Below, piece after piece: positions 9,836-20,691 of a stretch of DNA of 64,000 nt. The notes below the pieces were generated by a model that was given only the letters and a program-made list of their open reading frames with translations, had not been told where the DNA came from and searched no databases. The stretch's first letter is position 1; every line of letters starts with the position of its first letter. Made by a program: the position numbers and the translations under genes. The stretch comes from Lepidostoma basale (taxonomy: Eukaryota > Arthropoda > Insecta > Trichoptera > Lepidostomatidae), in NCBI GenBank assembly GCA_022606425.2, contig JAHDVF020000527.1, forward strand, positions 930,001 through 994,000, in the 5' to 3' direction.

Positions 9836-10185
9836 TTATTGCTTTGCGTTATTTTGGCAGCGCTTTATGGACCACCCTGTATTCCGGTATCGGGAGCCCC
9901 GCAATCTACAATGTTGTTACCGGTGAATGAGTCAAGGATAACTGGTTCTTTTTAAACATCTTTCGTTCCTCCCAGACAATCCTCCCCTCTCATTTCATCT
10001 GTTCACTACTCCATCACAATGCTGTCTCAATATGAAATATTATTTATACGATCTATTTGCAAATAATGTATTTAGCAACTTATACGAGAGTGTTAAGATG
10101 AATAGAATCACCAAACTACTCTAATCTAGACACAATTATCGTATAGCAATGTTATCTGCGTAAAATCTTTCATAAAATAATACGT

Positions 10186-10862
10186 CGTATTTATTTAATA
10201 ATAATTAAATAAAACGATGTTTTTTAGCTACTTCCATTTTTGTCTTTATTTCGACAGCAACCGGTATCGCCAAGCTCGCTGGCATCGACAGACTAGTGAA
10301 ACTATTGTTAACTTAGTCCTTTATATAAAAACAGATCAGGGGTGGTAAACATGATTCTATACAAAAATAATCTTTAAATATTTATGTAAAATTTATTGAA
10401 TTTAAATATTGGTATTACAGGTATTCAAGAAAATTCATATTCAGGACAATGGATTTTAAATTTTATTATCGCTTGCAAATTCATATATAACGTTTGAAAA
10501 TAATGGTAATTTTGTTTTTATTATCACTGAATTTAAATATTATATAATATTATATGTAGTTCTTGGTCCGTAAGGTTGGCATCGCCTTATTCGGTTTTCC
10601 CCATCCATATGGCTGCTAAGGTCTGGAATCAAACGAAGAATAATTGTTTTGTTTGATTCCAGACCTTAGCAGTTATATGTATTTAAAGGATAAAGTTTAC
10701 AATAGTGTCACCAGTCTGTCGATGCCAGCGAGCCTGGCGAAACCGGTTGCTGTCGAAATAAAGACAAAAGTGGAAGTACTTGTAGTTAAAAAAACATTGT
10801 TTTATTTTATTATTATTTAAAATGAACTTCCATCAAGAGATTTCAGTAAAATTATTTGATTA
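10186..10862 (+). mobile_element. Palindromic hammerhead-like element, family 6 (long form)
   Basis: Starts aaataaaacgatg and ends in an ATG frame MNFHQEISVKLFDYL. Outer arms pair at 10200-10320 with 10690-10800. The interior has its own hairpin (ctgctaaggtctgg around 10615 with its complement near 10660). Arm cores read CTGTCGA, T, stem GCCAG/CTGGC, GAA, ACCGGT. Long relative at 44644-45410. Confidence 0.68.
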
Positions 10863-10924
10863 TCTCATATTTGTTTGATTTCAATTGCGGATTGTACAAT
10901 TCAATGGAATTTGATCATATTAAT

Positions 10925-10990
10925 AAACACAAATCAATACGTTCCCCACAGCTATAGCAGAGCAATGGGACATATCTTATTTTATTCCCC
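10925..10990 (+). repeat. Short repeat shared with 25490-25540
   Basis: cgttccccacagctatagca on + matches the minus strand near 25500-25535. It probably derives from a retroelement tail; family unknown. Confidence 0.35.
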
Positions 10991-11620
10991 AAATTGCCAC
11001 ACAGAAGCGATTTTAAATTCTCCTGTATAGAAAGCGATTCGTCTTTTAAATGAGGTGGCAAAGGACATAGATAACTCTTTGGATACAATTATATAGAAAT
11101 CGTGAATATCCTTACGATAATAACAACAAAGAGATTAGTATTATTTCTAGAACTAGAACTATGTATATTTTCTTTGGTGTTCTTTTTTCCACCCTTTACA
11201 TCGATTTGGCTAGCGCTGTAATAATGCAAAGAGCTTTTCAACTAAATAATAATTACAATAATAATAATTTGGTAATGCATTCGGTTTATTAAAATAAAAT
11301 ATAAAGAAAATTTAAACGTTCAAGTTCAATAACCTTAATTTTAACATATTTTTTAAACTGGTAAGTTAGTTCCTTGATTTGAATTTTACGAATACTGATA
11401 CCTTTTTACACTTGATAGTGAATCAAAAATGCACTGCGGTATTTTGAACTCAGTTCACATATCTAATAGAAATTTCTAACATACTCGTATTGTTCTTAAT
11501 TCAAACATTTAATATTATTATGAAATACAATTTAAAAAATAATCTATTGTAGAAAAAAATCAGTTATAAATTTGACTATTTCAGAACATATGGAAATATT
11601 TCTGCTTTTACTGAATAATA
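10991..11620. other. AT-rich DNA, nothing recognised
   Basis: No coding frame or repeat was recognised. Confidence 0.4.
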
Positions 11621-11624
11621 AAAA

Positions 11625-11790
11625 TCATAATATAAATAGCCAAAAATCCAATGTCGTCAGGAAGTACGAATATATTTTGAATATAAAAGAGCGAGAGAGG
11701 AATACTTCATGCACACGATGCGCATGCCCATGAACGTTCTGGATTATTTTGGATTTTGTTCTGATTATTGTTATATGACAGTAGGAGAAC
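11625..11790 (+). repeat. Unknown repeat, copy 1 (pair with 38380-38545)
   Basis: Shared blocks in order: aatataaatag, caaaaatcc, gatgcgcatgcc, gaacgtt, gattattgtt-tatgac. No coding capacity. Confidence 0.5.
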
Positions 11791-11924
11791 AATTTGGTGT
11801 TGTTAATTGTTAAATTTTTAACGTGCGGGAAAAAAAATTATTTACATTGAAAGTCAAAACTTATTACTGATAACAATTGTAGTTAATCAAGTTTTTAAAT
11901 GGTAGAAAATCTGTAAAAACTTCT

Positions 11925-11985
11925 AGAAAAAAATCTGTAAAAAAATCTGTAAAAATCAGTAAAATCTGTAAAAACTTCCTTGAAT
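11925..11985 (+). repeat. Short tandem repeat aaatctgtaaaa
   Basis: Four to five imperfect units of aaaatctgtaaaa, interrupted by acttctag. Confidence 0.6.
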
Positions 11986-12004
11986 ATTTCACAGGTTGCA
12001 ACTA

Positions 12005-12120
12005 GTATTGACAATAAGCAGTTTAAATGTAAAGAAATCTAGAGAGGTGTGTCAGGATATAATAGTGTGGCGGTTCATTTCTCAGCCTACTATTGCGGTG
12101 AAACGGCGTGATGATGTGTT
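12005..12120 (+). mobile_element. TTAG-tailed LINE 3' end, degraded
   Basis: gtgtggcggttcatt and acggcgtgatgatg correspond to the family's last 80 bp. Confidence 0.4.
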
Positions 12121-12819
12121 AATGTTGTTGTCGTAAAAATGCAGATTTCCAGTTGATACGTTCGAACAAACAAATTATTATGTATGTGTAAAGTCGTCTT
12201 GACTGCCAAAAGCGTGTTTGTAACAAGATAAATGTATTTTTTGTTTATAAAGTGTTTAACCTTTACACCTTTGTATTGTATATAGTTGTACACGTAGATA
12301 CAGGTATTCTTATAAACTCACTTCTGGTGGTACATCCGCCAGGGGCATGCTGGATATCGTGACGAGATCGATCTGAATAGTAATGTTGACGTCATCGTCA
12401 AATTAATGCCTCGCATTTTTTTTGAACGAAACATGTTGTATGGAATAGCGTAAGAAAAAAATGTTTATTAATTCAATGTTCCTGCTCAAATACAATAGCA
12501 TGTTAAACTTTATAAACGGCTAAATATTAAAAATTCAGCATAAAAACAGCCGAATTTAAATACAATTACAGATTGGATTCACACGGATCAGAACAATTAA
12601 TCTAATAATTGTTATAAACGATATCTTATAGATAAAAAAATTTAATGACTTTTTCCATTCGTTATCTTAAGGTGTTTGAATATTTTTTGTAATAATAATA
12701 ACATCTTCAGTATTTCCTAAAAATCTGTTTTTTCCGTTTACGTGACACTGCTATTAAAAAAATTTCCTCGATATTGGATAATAAATATAATACAACATAT
12801 ACTGTAGAGATTGTGCCTC

Positions 12820-12885
12820 TCTTTTTTTCTCTCTCTGCCTACCCCTCCAGAGAAACGGCGTGATAGTTAGTTACTTAGAGATTTT
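12820..12885 (+). mobile_element. TTAG-tailed LINE 3' end, short
   Basis: tctgcctacccctccagag, acggcgtgatagttagttac: last ~60 bp of the family. Confidence 0.5.
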
Positions 12886-12944
12886 TATGTATCAATACGC
12901 AATTTGTTCCACTAATGAGTAAGTTTATTCAAAGATTATTCTTC

Positions 12945-13230
12945 GTTAATACGAATGAAAATATCTGTTTCTTAGAAGTGTTATATCATTAAATAAAACG
13001 ATGTTTTTTAACTACTTCCACTTTTGTCTTTATTTAGACAGCGACCGGTTTCGCCAGGCTCGCTGGCATCGACAGACTGGTCGCTGTCTAAATAAAGACA
13101 AATGTGGAAGTTGTTGAAAAACATCGTTTTATTTAATTATTATTTAAAATGAACTTCCATCAAGAGATTTCAGTAAAATCATTTGATTTCGTTATATCAT
13201 TGTTTAAGAAACAATAGATTTTTCTTTAAT
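12945..13230 (+). mobile_element. Family 7 remnant split by a family 6 element
   Basis: The left part attaatacgaatgaaaata and right part atcattgtttaagaaacaat belong to the unit seen whole at 37858-38060. The 200 bp between is a younger insertion. Confidence 0.55.
12991..13190 (+). mobile_element. Minimal 200 bp palindromic element, family 6, with target-site duplication
   Basis: Flanked by an 11 bp direct repeat gttatatcatt (12980-12990 and 13191-13201). Near-perfect arms surround a single ribozyme-like core on -. The 3' end is the ATG frame MNFHQEISVKSFDF, ending exactly at the duplication. Confidence 0.75.
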
Positions 13231-14020
13231 TTTATTGTTTCATAAACAACGGTTGAATACTTAATATATTCATTTAATATTGATGAAAATATTCTATTTC
13301 TAGATATACTAAAATGTTATTTTTATAAACATTTATTTCAAATTTAAAATAATATCTGTAAAATTTACATGTTCATATATATTATGAAACATCAAATAAA
13401 ATATTAACTTTGATCGTCAATAGAACAAAAAAAATTCAGGACTCCAATAAGAAATGACATTCTTCAAAAGCCTTAGCAAATAGGAAATGTCTTTCACACA
13501 TCTAGAAAGCATAAGGTTTTATTCGTATTAATAATTTAATATGGAGTTATACCATTGTTCAAGAAACAGTAAAAATTCCAAAACAGTTGCTAATGTAATG
13601 CTATAATTTAACTTTAAAAGTAAATAGGCCTTTGTAATTATATTTTTAAAACAACAAAGAAATATAATCATTTGAATTTTGTGTACTTTTCTGGTTAAAA
13701 TGTTTAGTTATCCACAGATCCGTAGTTTGGGTATGAATTAGTCTATATAATTGTGTAGTCGTGATCTGAAGATAATGGTTTGTATGAGAACTAGTAATAC
13801 GTATTGAATACCAATTGAAATACGTTTTTTTTTAACTAGACGTAATTTTGTAACACAAATTTCTTTTGAAGTAGTTCAGAAATAATGTTTTTATGTTATG
13901 TAAATATTTTTTTACGTAATAACACAATACATCTCTGAAAGTCAAGCGAATTTTTAGTTGAACTGATGGAAGGCTAATATGTATATTTGTAATTAATACG
14001 AATATAAACTACGGTTTTTT
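13231..14020. other. AT-rich DNA with a stray family 7 end
   Basis: 13537-13580 contains tttaatatggagttatacca and gttcaagaaacagt, matching the 3' end of family 7. Otherwise nothing was recognised. Confidence 0.4.
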
Positions 14021-14024
14021 AGAA

Positions 14025-14145
14025 GTTTAATAAAATAATTAATACGAATGAAAACGTCAGTTTTCTAGAAGTTTTATTATATTTTATGGGAATGGCATGT
14101 TTTACCCTTCTAAGGTATTATCAAATGTGATATTTATACATCAAG
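14025..14145 (-). mobile_element. Family 7 half-element
   Basis: One arm only: aatacgaatgaaaacgtcag, ttctagaagttttattat, then a degraded core reading minus TTGATAAT...AAAAC. Confidence 0.5.
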
Positions 14146-14159
14146 TAAAAAAGTATATT

Positions 14160-14380
14160 TTAATGATGTAAATGGAGCTAAAAATAGAGGAAGACTGAGA
14201 AAAACGTGGCACGATCAAATAAATCAAATATTTATTGTCGGAGGAGCCGGATAAATCGACGTACGTGCATGACACGATGTACGTATGCTGAGGAACGAGT
14301 GAATTATGTCAGGAAAGAAAAGTGTGACAGTCCATTCTTTCTCCCTACCCCTATAGAAAGATGGTTAGTTAGTTGGTTAG
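14160..14380 (+). mobile_element. TTAG-tailed LINE fragment
   Basis: gatgtaaatggagctaaaaa through gatggttagttagttggttag; frame broken. Protein-level remains: ACMTRCTYAEE. Confidence 0.6.
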
Positions 14381-14450
14381 TTTTTTTGTTTTTTCTGGTA
14401 GTGAAGAACTGCACGCTTCTTTGGGATTTTATGATAAAATTTCAAAATGT

Positions 14451-14960
14451 AAACTAACTAACTAACTTACCATCACGCCGTCTCCCCGACGGGGTAGTCA
14501 AAAAGAATGGACTGCCACACTTTTCTTTCCTGACATATTTCTCTCGCTTCCTTAACATTCATACTCGTACATTTTGTCATGCACGCATGTCGATTTTTCT
14601 CACGTGGCCGACATTCAATATTTGATTTATTTAATCGTAAATAATAAAAATAAAAATAAATAAAAAATTTAAAAAAAATTCTGTTTATTTTTAGTGTAAA
14701 ATCTACTTATTAATTTTCGTCTTAATAAACAGAAAAATTCTTTAAAAAAAAAAAAAAAATATTTTCATTATTTACGATGAACTTCTACCAAGAAATTTCA
14801 ATCAACAACATCAATAATTATTTAATCGTGCCACGTTTTCCTCGGTCTTCCCTTATTTCTAGTTCCATTTACATCGTTAACAAACACTCTTTTTTACCAT
14901 TCTTTATTCATTCATTCTTTCCGTGTGTCCAAACCATCTTAATGATCCTGTATCATTTTA
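14451..14960 (-). mobile_element. TTAG-tailed LINE fragment, interrupted
   Basis: Minus copy whose 3' end is actaactaacttaccatcac. It is split at 14639-14817 by a family 8 element with a 12 bp duplication. Confidence 0.65.
14639..14817 (+). mobile_element. Family 8 palindromic element with target-site duplication
   Basis: The 12 bp direct repeat ttatttaatcgt (14627-14638 and 14818-14829) frames the insert inside a LINE. It has short inverted arms (attctgttta / taaacagaa) and no recognisable ribozyme core. Its 3' end is the ATG frame MNFYQEISINNINN, matching 36866-36920. Confidence 0.72.
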
Positions 14961-14999
14961 TCAAAATGTATCATCTATCAAACATCATATCTTAATTTG

Positions 15000-15475
15000 G
15001 CAATGTTTCGGCAATATCCTGTTTGAAATAACTTTTTAAATTTGTCACCATAATTACATTGATAATATTGATTTAAATTTATATATTATGAATATTCAAA
15101 TTTATGATGTTGAGATAGCATTGGCTCGAGCATTGTTCACATGTTCGGGGGTTCCGTTGGTTTCAACCAAACGTTTTGTTCCCATCCAACGGTGATTAGT
15201 AGTCACGCCACGTGTCCAAACACAACACCGGACGTAATATCCACTCAATAACACTTTCATCCAAGTGGTCATACATAATGCATGAGTGTGTTCAGAATTC
15301 ACTTGCCGCTATCCTTCACTGTACAAAGGAGTTGACAAAAATAAAGTTTTTTGAAATCAGTCATATTTTATCAGTTTATCAGTCCACTTTTTTTATTTCG
15401 TATATTTAGTTACAAAAAATTACATTTCTTACAGCTAAGGTTTAATATTTTTAATACAATAAAAATGTTATAATT
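15000..15475. other. No gene recognised
   Basis: A 66-codon minus frame (15302-15102) lies in a GC-richer patch but matches no family I know. Confidence 0.35.
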
Positions 15476-15479
15476 GCCT

Positions 15480-15985
15480 CAAAAACAAAATATATGGTTA
15501 GCGCGCGAGCAACATCCCCTTCAAAACATACAAATGGAACAACATATGTACGAAGAGGTCCAGCATTTCACCTATCTGGGCTCGAACCTCAATTCCAAGA
15601 ACAAGCTGGCAGACAAATTAAATTTAAGCAGCAAAATTGTGAAGTCCTCGTCTTCCCTTTCCATCCCCACTGCCGTGGCATCTCAGTCCTCACTTGCGAC
15701 TGCTTCTGCTGTTCCGGCCACCGTTAAGGGCACCTTGAAGAGAGCGGCATCGCAGGGTCAACCTGTTTCGGCCGTCACTGAGGCTGCCCTGCAGCCGGAC
15801 AACAGGGCGGAGGAAGGCGAGTGGAAGATGCCTAAAGTGGCCAAAAAGGGGTATTTTATTCGTGGGAAACTTTCGACAAAACAGGACATAAAATTTTATA
15901 ATTGTTACCCGTTCCAGGTGAACACTTCGAGGGATGAAATGTTGGCCTACCTCAAATCGATTGTAGGTACTGCTGCCTTATTTCT
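15480..15985 (+). pseudogene. Chimeric retroelement-like ORF, broken by a LINE
   Basis: The frame 15474-16028 begins with a piece of RT tail (MYEEVQHFTYLGSNLNSKN). It then continues into an unrelated Ser/Ala-rich segment and MPKVAKKGYFIRGKLSTKQD, FQVNTSRDEMLAYLKSIVG. The second part might come from a retroelement ORF1 or gag, but I do not recognise it. At 15982 a LINE 3' end interrupts the frame. Confidence 0.45.
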
Positions 15986-16385
15986 TCTTCTTCTTCTTTT
16001 TGTCCTGTCACACCTCCGTGGTGCATAGGGCCTCAAGGAACCTTCTCCACCCGACTCTATCGCATACCTGATGCCTAACATCATCCCAAGTGAGGCCTGC
16101 CGCCTTAACCTCGTCCTGCAGGGTTCTTCTCCAGGTGGCTCTAGGTCTGCCTCGTTTTCTCCTTCCCCCCATAGGGGACCAGTCCAGTTCACCCTGAGCG
16201 ATGCAGGCTGGGTTCCGTCTCAGAGTGTGACCGATCCACTGCCATTTGCGTCTAGCGACCCGTTCTCTAATTGGCTTTTCGCCCGCCATAGTCCAGAGAG
16301 CGGCATTTGACACTGTTTGGGGCCAATAGATTTTGAATATTGAGCGAAGACACCTATTTATAAACACCTGGAGTTTACCAATAAG
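15986..16385 (-). mobile_element. LINE RT tail with 12 bp target-site duplication
   Basis: The minus frame encodes RRKWQWIGHTLRRNPACIAQ, GRRKRGRPRATWRRTLQDEV, WDDVRHQVCDRVGWRRFLEA; the 3' end is (aag)n. The direct repeat gctgccttattt is at about 15971-15982 and again at about 16385-16396, marking a recent 5'-truncated insertion. Confidence 0.78.
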
Positions 16386-16795
16386 CTGCCTTATTTACGG
16401 TCAATAAAATAAAGTCGAGGTGGGATAATTATAAGTACGATTTTGCATATAGTTTAATGTTTTGAGTACAGCAACAACATAAATATTATGATTCGCTGCA
16501 ATTAAGATTACGTTTGAACCAATTAGCACCTCGATGAGATTAGCGCAGGCCGCAGTTTCCGAGTTGAGATTGTGCTATCGGAAATCTGTGGGAAATTTGC
16601 CTCACTGGGCCAGATTCCCACGGGTTCATGTTTTGAAATAAATTTATTGTGTTTTATGGGAATTTTTATTACTAGCATCAAGACACATTACATATTACCC
16701 TTAGCTGTATGACTGGGTGATTAAAACTCTTGCTTATGTAATTAACAGCGTAAATAATTCCATTAATGAGGAAATGTATGAATTAAACAAATACC
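16386..16795. other. No gene recognised
   Basis: AT-rich with one GC-richer patch (16500-16630); no coding frame or repeat was identified. Confidence 0.35.
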
Positions 16796-16799
16796 CAAA

Positions 16800-17160
16800 G
16801 CAAATAGGATACCCAATGAAGAAATTCGCAAATCCTGCAAAATTGAAGACATAGTGAGATGGAGTAGGCAGAGAAGACGATTCGCGAGGGACCACATCGA
16901 GAGAATGGATCCAGTAATATATTGGTAGATATGTATCACGATTGGTATATATATTTGGAAGAGACCACGTGGACCGCAAGGAGAATACAAGAATTGCAAA
17001 AATTGTTAAAGATGAAAACCCAAGCAGCAAAAGATTATCAGGAAGGCCGCGAGATGGAGAGGTGGCTGTACATCATCATCCCAGGACAGCCCACCGCTAC
17101 AAACAGGTCATACGATCTAAACCAAGAGGAAGAAGAAAAAGAAAAAGATATCACAAGAGT
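16800..17160 (+). mobile_element. LINE RT tail (same family as 23487), broken
   Basis: Frame pieces IRKSCKIEDIVRWSRQRRRF and DHIERMDPV, then frameshifts; ends in (gaa)n. Confidence 0.55.
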
Positions 17161-17334
17161 TATCGTAAAATTATGCTAAATATGCCTACAGGTAGATTAA
17201 TGGTAGATTTTGTCTACTGTTTTTTTATATATTTGTTCTTCAAATCTAATCCTGTTGTAAGAGTAGATTTAGTTTCATTAAGAAGCAATTTAGTAATAAT
17301 TTCATTAATTTTAAAAATAATTTATTGTAATGAA

Positions 17335-17600
17335 ATTTAATTGTACCTCAATAGAGACTAAGCAAACTGGAAAATGAATATGGTTGATCAAGGTGTTTAC
17401 AGGACTTATGACCTGTCATTGGTTGGGTTAAGCGCACGCTTTATGTAATTACAACATTCCCCATTCCACCTATTTCTTTATGACCATGTAAGACAAATTT
17501 TTGGAGGTCGTATACGAGTATATGTTACAAATCTATGCATTACTTCATATGTCAGTTTCTATTGAGATACAATTAAATTTCTTGAATTAATCACCCACCA
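17335..17600 (+). mobile_element. MITE-like repeat, copy 2
   Basis: Inverted ends aatttaattgtacctcaatag and ctattgagatacaattaaatt; core ggtgtttacaggacttatga. Confidence 0.58.
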
Positions 17601-17619
17601 TGGGTGAAATCCAGTATTC

Positions 17620-18240
17620 GTATACAAGTATAAGTATACATTCACAAAAAATATTTATTGTAATGTTTATGTCAAACCTGAGTTCTACATATGTACAAAA
17701 TAATTCATGATAATCAGATGAAAGCATTGAATTTTTCATCGCATAGTACGCGAAGGGACGATTGACGGATTGTTACGTCACTAATTTCTTTTATTTTCCG
17801 CAATCAATCGTTCACGGGAAAGTACTCTTTCATTGTTGTACGCGTATATAATTAAAGCTAAGCACGTTTCTTTGCATAAAGTCGTTGTTTGAATATCAAG
17901 TATAAAAATGTATTCACAATTCTCGCCTTTATTTACGATCGCAAAGTAAATATATTGCCTTAACCTTCAGGTGGTCAATACTATTTTGAAACACGGAGTT
18001 TGAACATAGACCCTGAAAATAAGTACCATGAACCGGTAGTCGCCATTAATTTTAATATATTATACTTTATTTATTATAATGCAATATAGAAATAATGGAC
18101 CACCACAAACTGATATATTGTATTATCTATATATTTGAAATCATTGTATAAATATTTAGATGTCCATTCAGACATCTTGCATGTGTGTCATGTCAGTCCT
18201 TCATGAAATGGGATAGGTCTAGGAATTGCTAAGCGATACT
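17620..18240. other. No gene recognised
   Basis: Contains a patch with tataaaa and a CpG-bearing stretch (17755-17870) that could be old LTR DNA. Not supported further. Confidence 0.3.
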
Positions 18241-18249
18241 GAAGAAAGG

Positions 18250-18405
18250 AAGATGGGCGGAATGGGGAATGTTGTTAACATAAAGGGATCGCTTAACCTT
18301 ATCAATGACAGGTCATAAGTCCTGTAAACGCCTCGACCACCATATTTTCTTTCCAAAAAACAATTTACATCTTCGACTCTATTGAGATACAATCAATCCT
18401 TGAAA
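18250..18405 (-). mobile_element. MITE-like repeat, copy 3 (inverted)
   Basis: The minus strand matches 9047-9231, including tcctgtaaacgcctcgac in reverse and the caatcaatccttg end. Confidence 0.55.
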
Positions 18406-18584
18406 GAAGAACGTTGTTGCTACTCCTAAGCAGTTTCATGTGATCATTTTGGTTCATTTTGACAGTCTCTACTTCTAATACTCCAGATTAATGATTTTCG
18501 GGGTTAGTTTAATGTAGATTAGATGAAATGAATTGCGTTATTTTAATGATGCTAGAGCGATGGTGAATGATTCCAAATTATATA

Positions 18585-18700
18585 ACTAATACGAATGAAA
18601 ACGTCAGTTTTCTAGAAGTTTTATTATAATTTATAGGAATGACCTGATTCGCCCTTCTAAAGCATTATCAAATATGACGATATTTCATCTCGTTGGTGTT
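18585..18700 (-). mobile_element. Family 7 half-element
   Basis: aatacgaatgaaaacgtcag, ttctagaagttttattat, then a degraded TTGATAAT core on the minus strand. Second arm absent. Confidence 0.5.
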
Positions 18701-18872
18701 TATATACACTAGTAAATGGAGCAAAATATGGTAGTTAACGAAAATTGATGTGATTTTATACATTTTTATTAAATAATTATTTGGTTAGGTCCAGAAATAT
18801 TGGAAAGTGCTTCTTGGAACTCGTTAAGAAATTTTATGACAATGATTACATAGTTAGTGGATACTAAGTGAT

Positions 18873-19103
18873 AGTGATCTTCGTGGCCGAGTGGTAAGTG
18901 CATTGACTGCCACTCCGATGGTTACGGGTTCGATTCCCGGCGAAGGCAGTGTGATTGTCATACTGTCTTTAGTCTGCTGTAGAATTCACGTGACAATAAA
19001 ATGGCGATAGATTAGCTACCTATCACATGTCACGAGAATCACTATGACTAGCTTTAATACCCTTTACATCGATTTGGCTCATGCTGTCATGTCAATAACT
19101 TGT
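18873..19103 (+). mobile_element. tRNA-derived SINE, copy 3
   Basis: A box gtggccgagtggtaagtgc and B box ggttcgattccc are both intact. Full body and tail through gctgtcatgtcaataa. Confidence 0.82.
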
Positions 19104-19639
19104 CTCTTTTATAAAGTCCTATTTATAAATTTTTTGAATATAATTCTTATTTAATCCCACCAAGTTTCTCGTCTTCTTCTTATTGTTTTCCTGTAACAGT
19201 TATGTGGTGCTTAGGACTTCAAGGATTTTCCTACATCTGTATTTTTCCTGCACCAATTGCCTAATATTGTATAATATTATATAATATAATACAGCAACCT
19301 TTATTTGTCCTTAAGGATATTTTCTCGTGAAACTTTACAGTATCGATATCACCATTTTCATCGGGCATTGTTGTTGTTGAATTTATTATTTAATTTGTCA
19401 TGCTGTTCATCCACCAACATGTTTTATTCAAGTGAAAAAACGGCTCTTTTGTTGAGTCATCGCGATGAAGGCAATGTAATTGTTTTTGTATAGGGTCAGT
19501 AATCTGTAAGATATATCAATACAAAGAGCCATGAAACATAAAATTATACATGTCATGTTTTGCTAAAGGTTCGTGACGTCAATGCATGGATAAGACCGAA
19601 AACTTATATAGAAAATAAAACACGGTCAGAACCAAACTA

Positions 19640-20290
19640 ATTTTGAGGGCTTTTGAAATGAAGACACTGAGGATGATAGCAGGTAAGATAATACCATAAG
19701 ACTTAGGTTCCCAAAATGGGCCCCCTTGAGGGGTAATTGGGATCCTTTTTTAATTTTATCCAGGATGCAGTCGTCTGCCTTATATTTCTTTCTTATTTCA
19801 TCGTTCAATAGTCTATCATACAACTTTTTCCCGCACATTCTTCTTCTTCTTTAATAGCCGTTGTCGTCCACTCCTGGACATAGGCCTCCCCCATACTTTT
19901 CCATGTATGACATGTCATACAGGCGGTGGTTGGCATTACAACGCCACGCTTGCCAGACGGGTTGGCGAGGTGTCCTTCCACGTTAGCTTATGCATCAATA
20001 TTATCCACCGAGGTTATTCACACTCGATCTCTAACATTTCGCATAGTTTCCAGGGGAGACCATTGTCGAGGAGGTATGGATAGGTACTTGGTATCAGATC
20101 AATCCTCCAGCGTAGCATGGCCATACACCGCTCGAAGAGTCAATAGGATCCCCCTTACTCCCCTCTACAATATTCTTAGTGATCTCATTTATACGGCGTT
20201 TATCCTGCTTTCATCCTTCTTTTGCCAAGCTTCACTTCCATACATGAGGGTTGTCACTAGAACTCCAGTGTTCGAGAGTGTAGAGTTCGA
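19640..20290 (-). mobile_element. Mosaic of LINE reverse-transcriptase fragments
   Basis: Minus strand: KKLYDRLLNDEIRKKYKADD (about 19845-19735). A central piece has GC-rich DNA common in insect LINE 3' regions. TLMYGSEAW-QKKDESRINA (about 20265-20180) belongs to the TTAG-tailed family. Order and frames are broken. Confidence 0.55.
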
Positions 20291-20691
20291 ACAGGCATAA
20301 AAAAAAAATTCTGATCTTTCATTAAGTCTACAGGTCAAGGTCAGGTATAAAATGGACCACTGGTGTGTAACAGATTGAAAATTTTAGCCAACGGAAGTAA
20401 AATAATAATTCATTGTCTTTCTTCTGACATTTTGATAACACAATACAACAATGGCGAACGAGAAAATCCTTCCGATTTGTCAAGAGGCTGAGTAATAACT
20501 TCTGCCCTTGGCATATAATGGAAATCATTTAAAACAAGCGATATTTACAAATTGTTTCCTTGATTGAAGTCATTTAACAATCAAATTGTCTATCGTAAAT
20601 CTAGGTTGTATTCATCATCATTGTCATTACGAAAAACACTAAATCTGACGATTTATTATTTATTCGCTAACGAAATAGCGTCTGTCTATTG

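Noticed and set aside
9770..9955. 61-codon + frame with a hydrophobic stretch as a small membrane protein gene
   Set aside because: It overlaps a small repeat shared with 8660-8760 and has no promoter, splice context or homology that I recognise.
17700..17900. Possible LTR (CpG-containing patch with tataaaa)
   Set aside because: No partner LTR, primer-binding site or duplication could be found.
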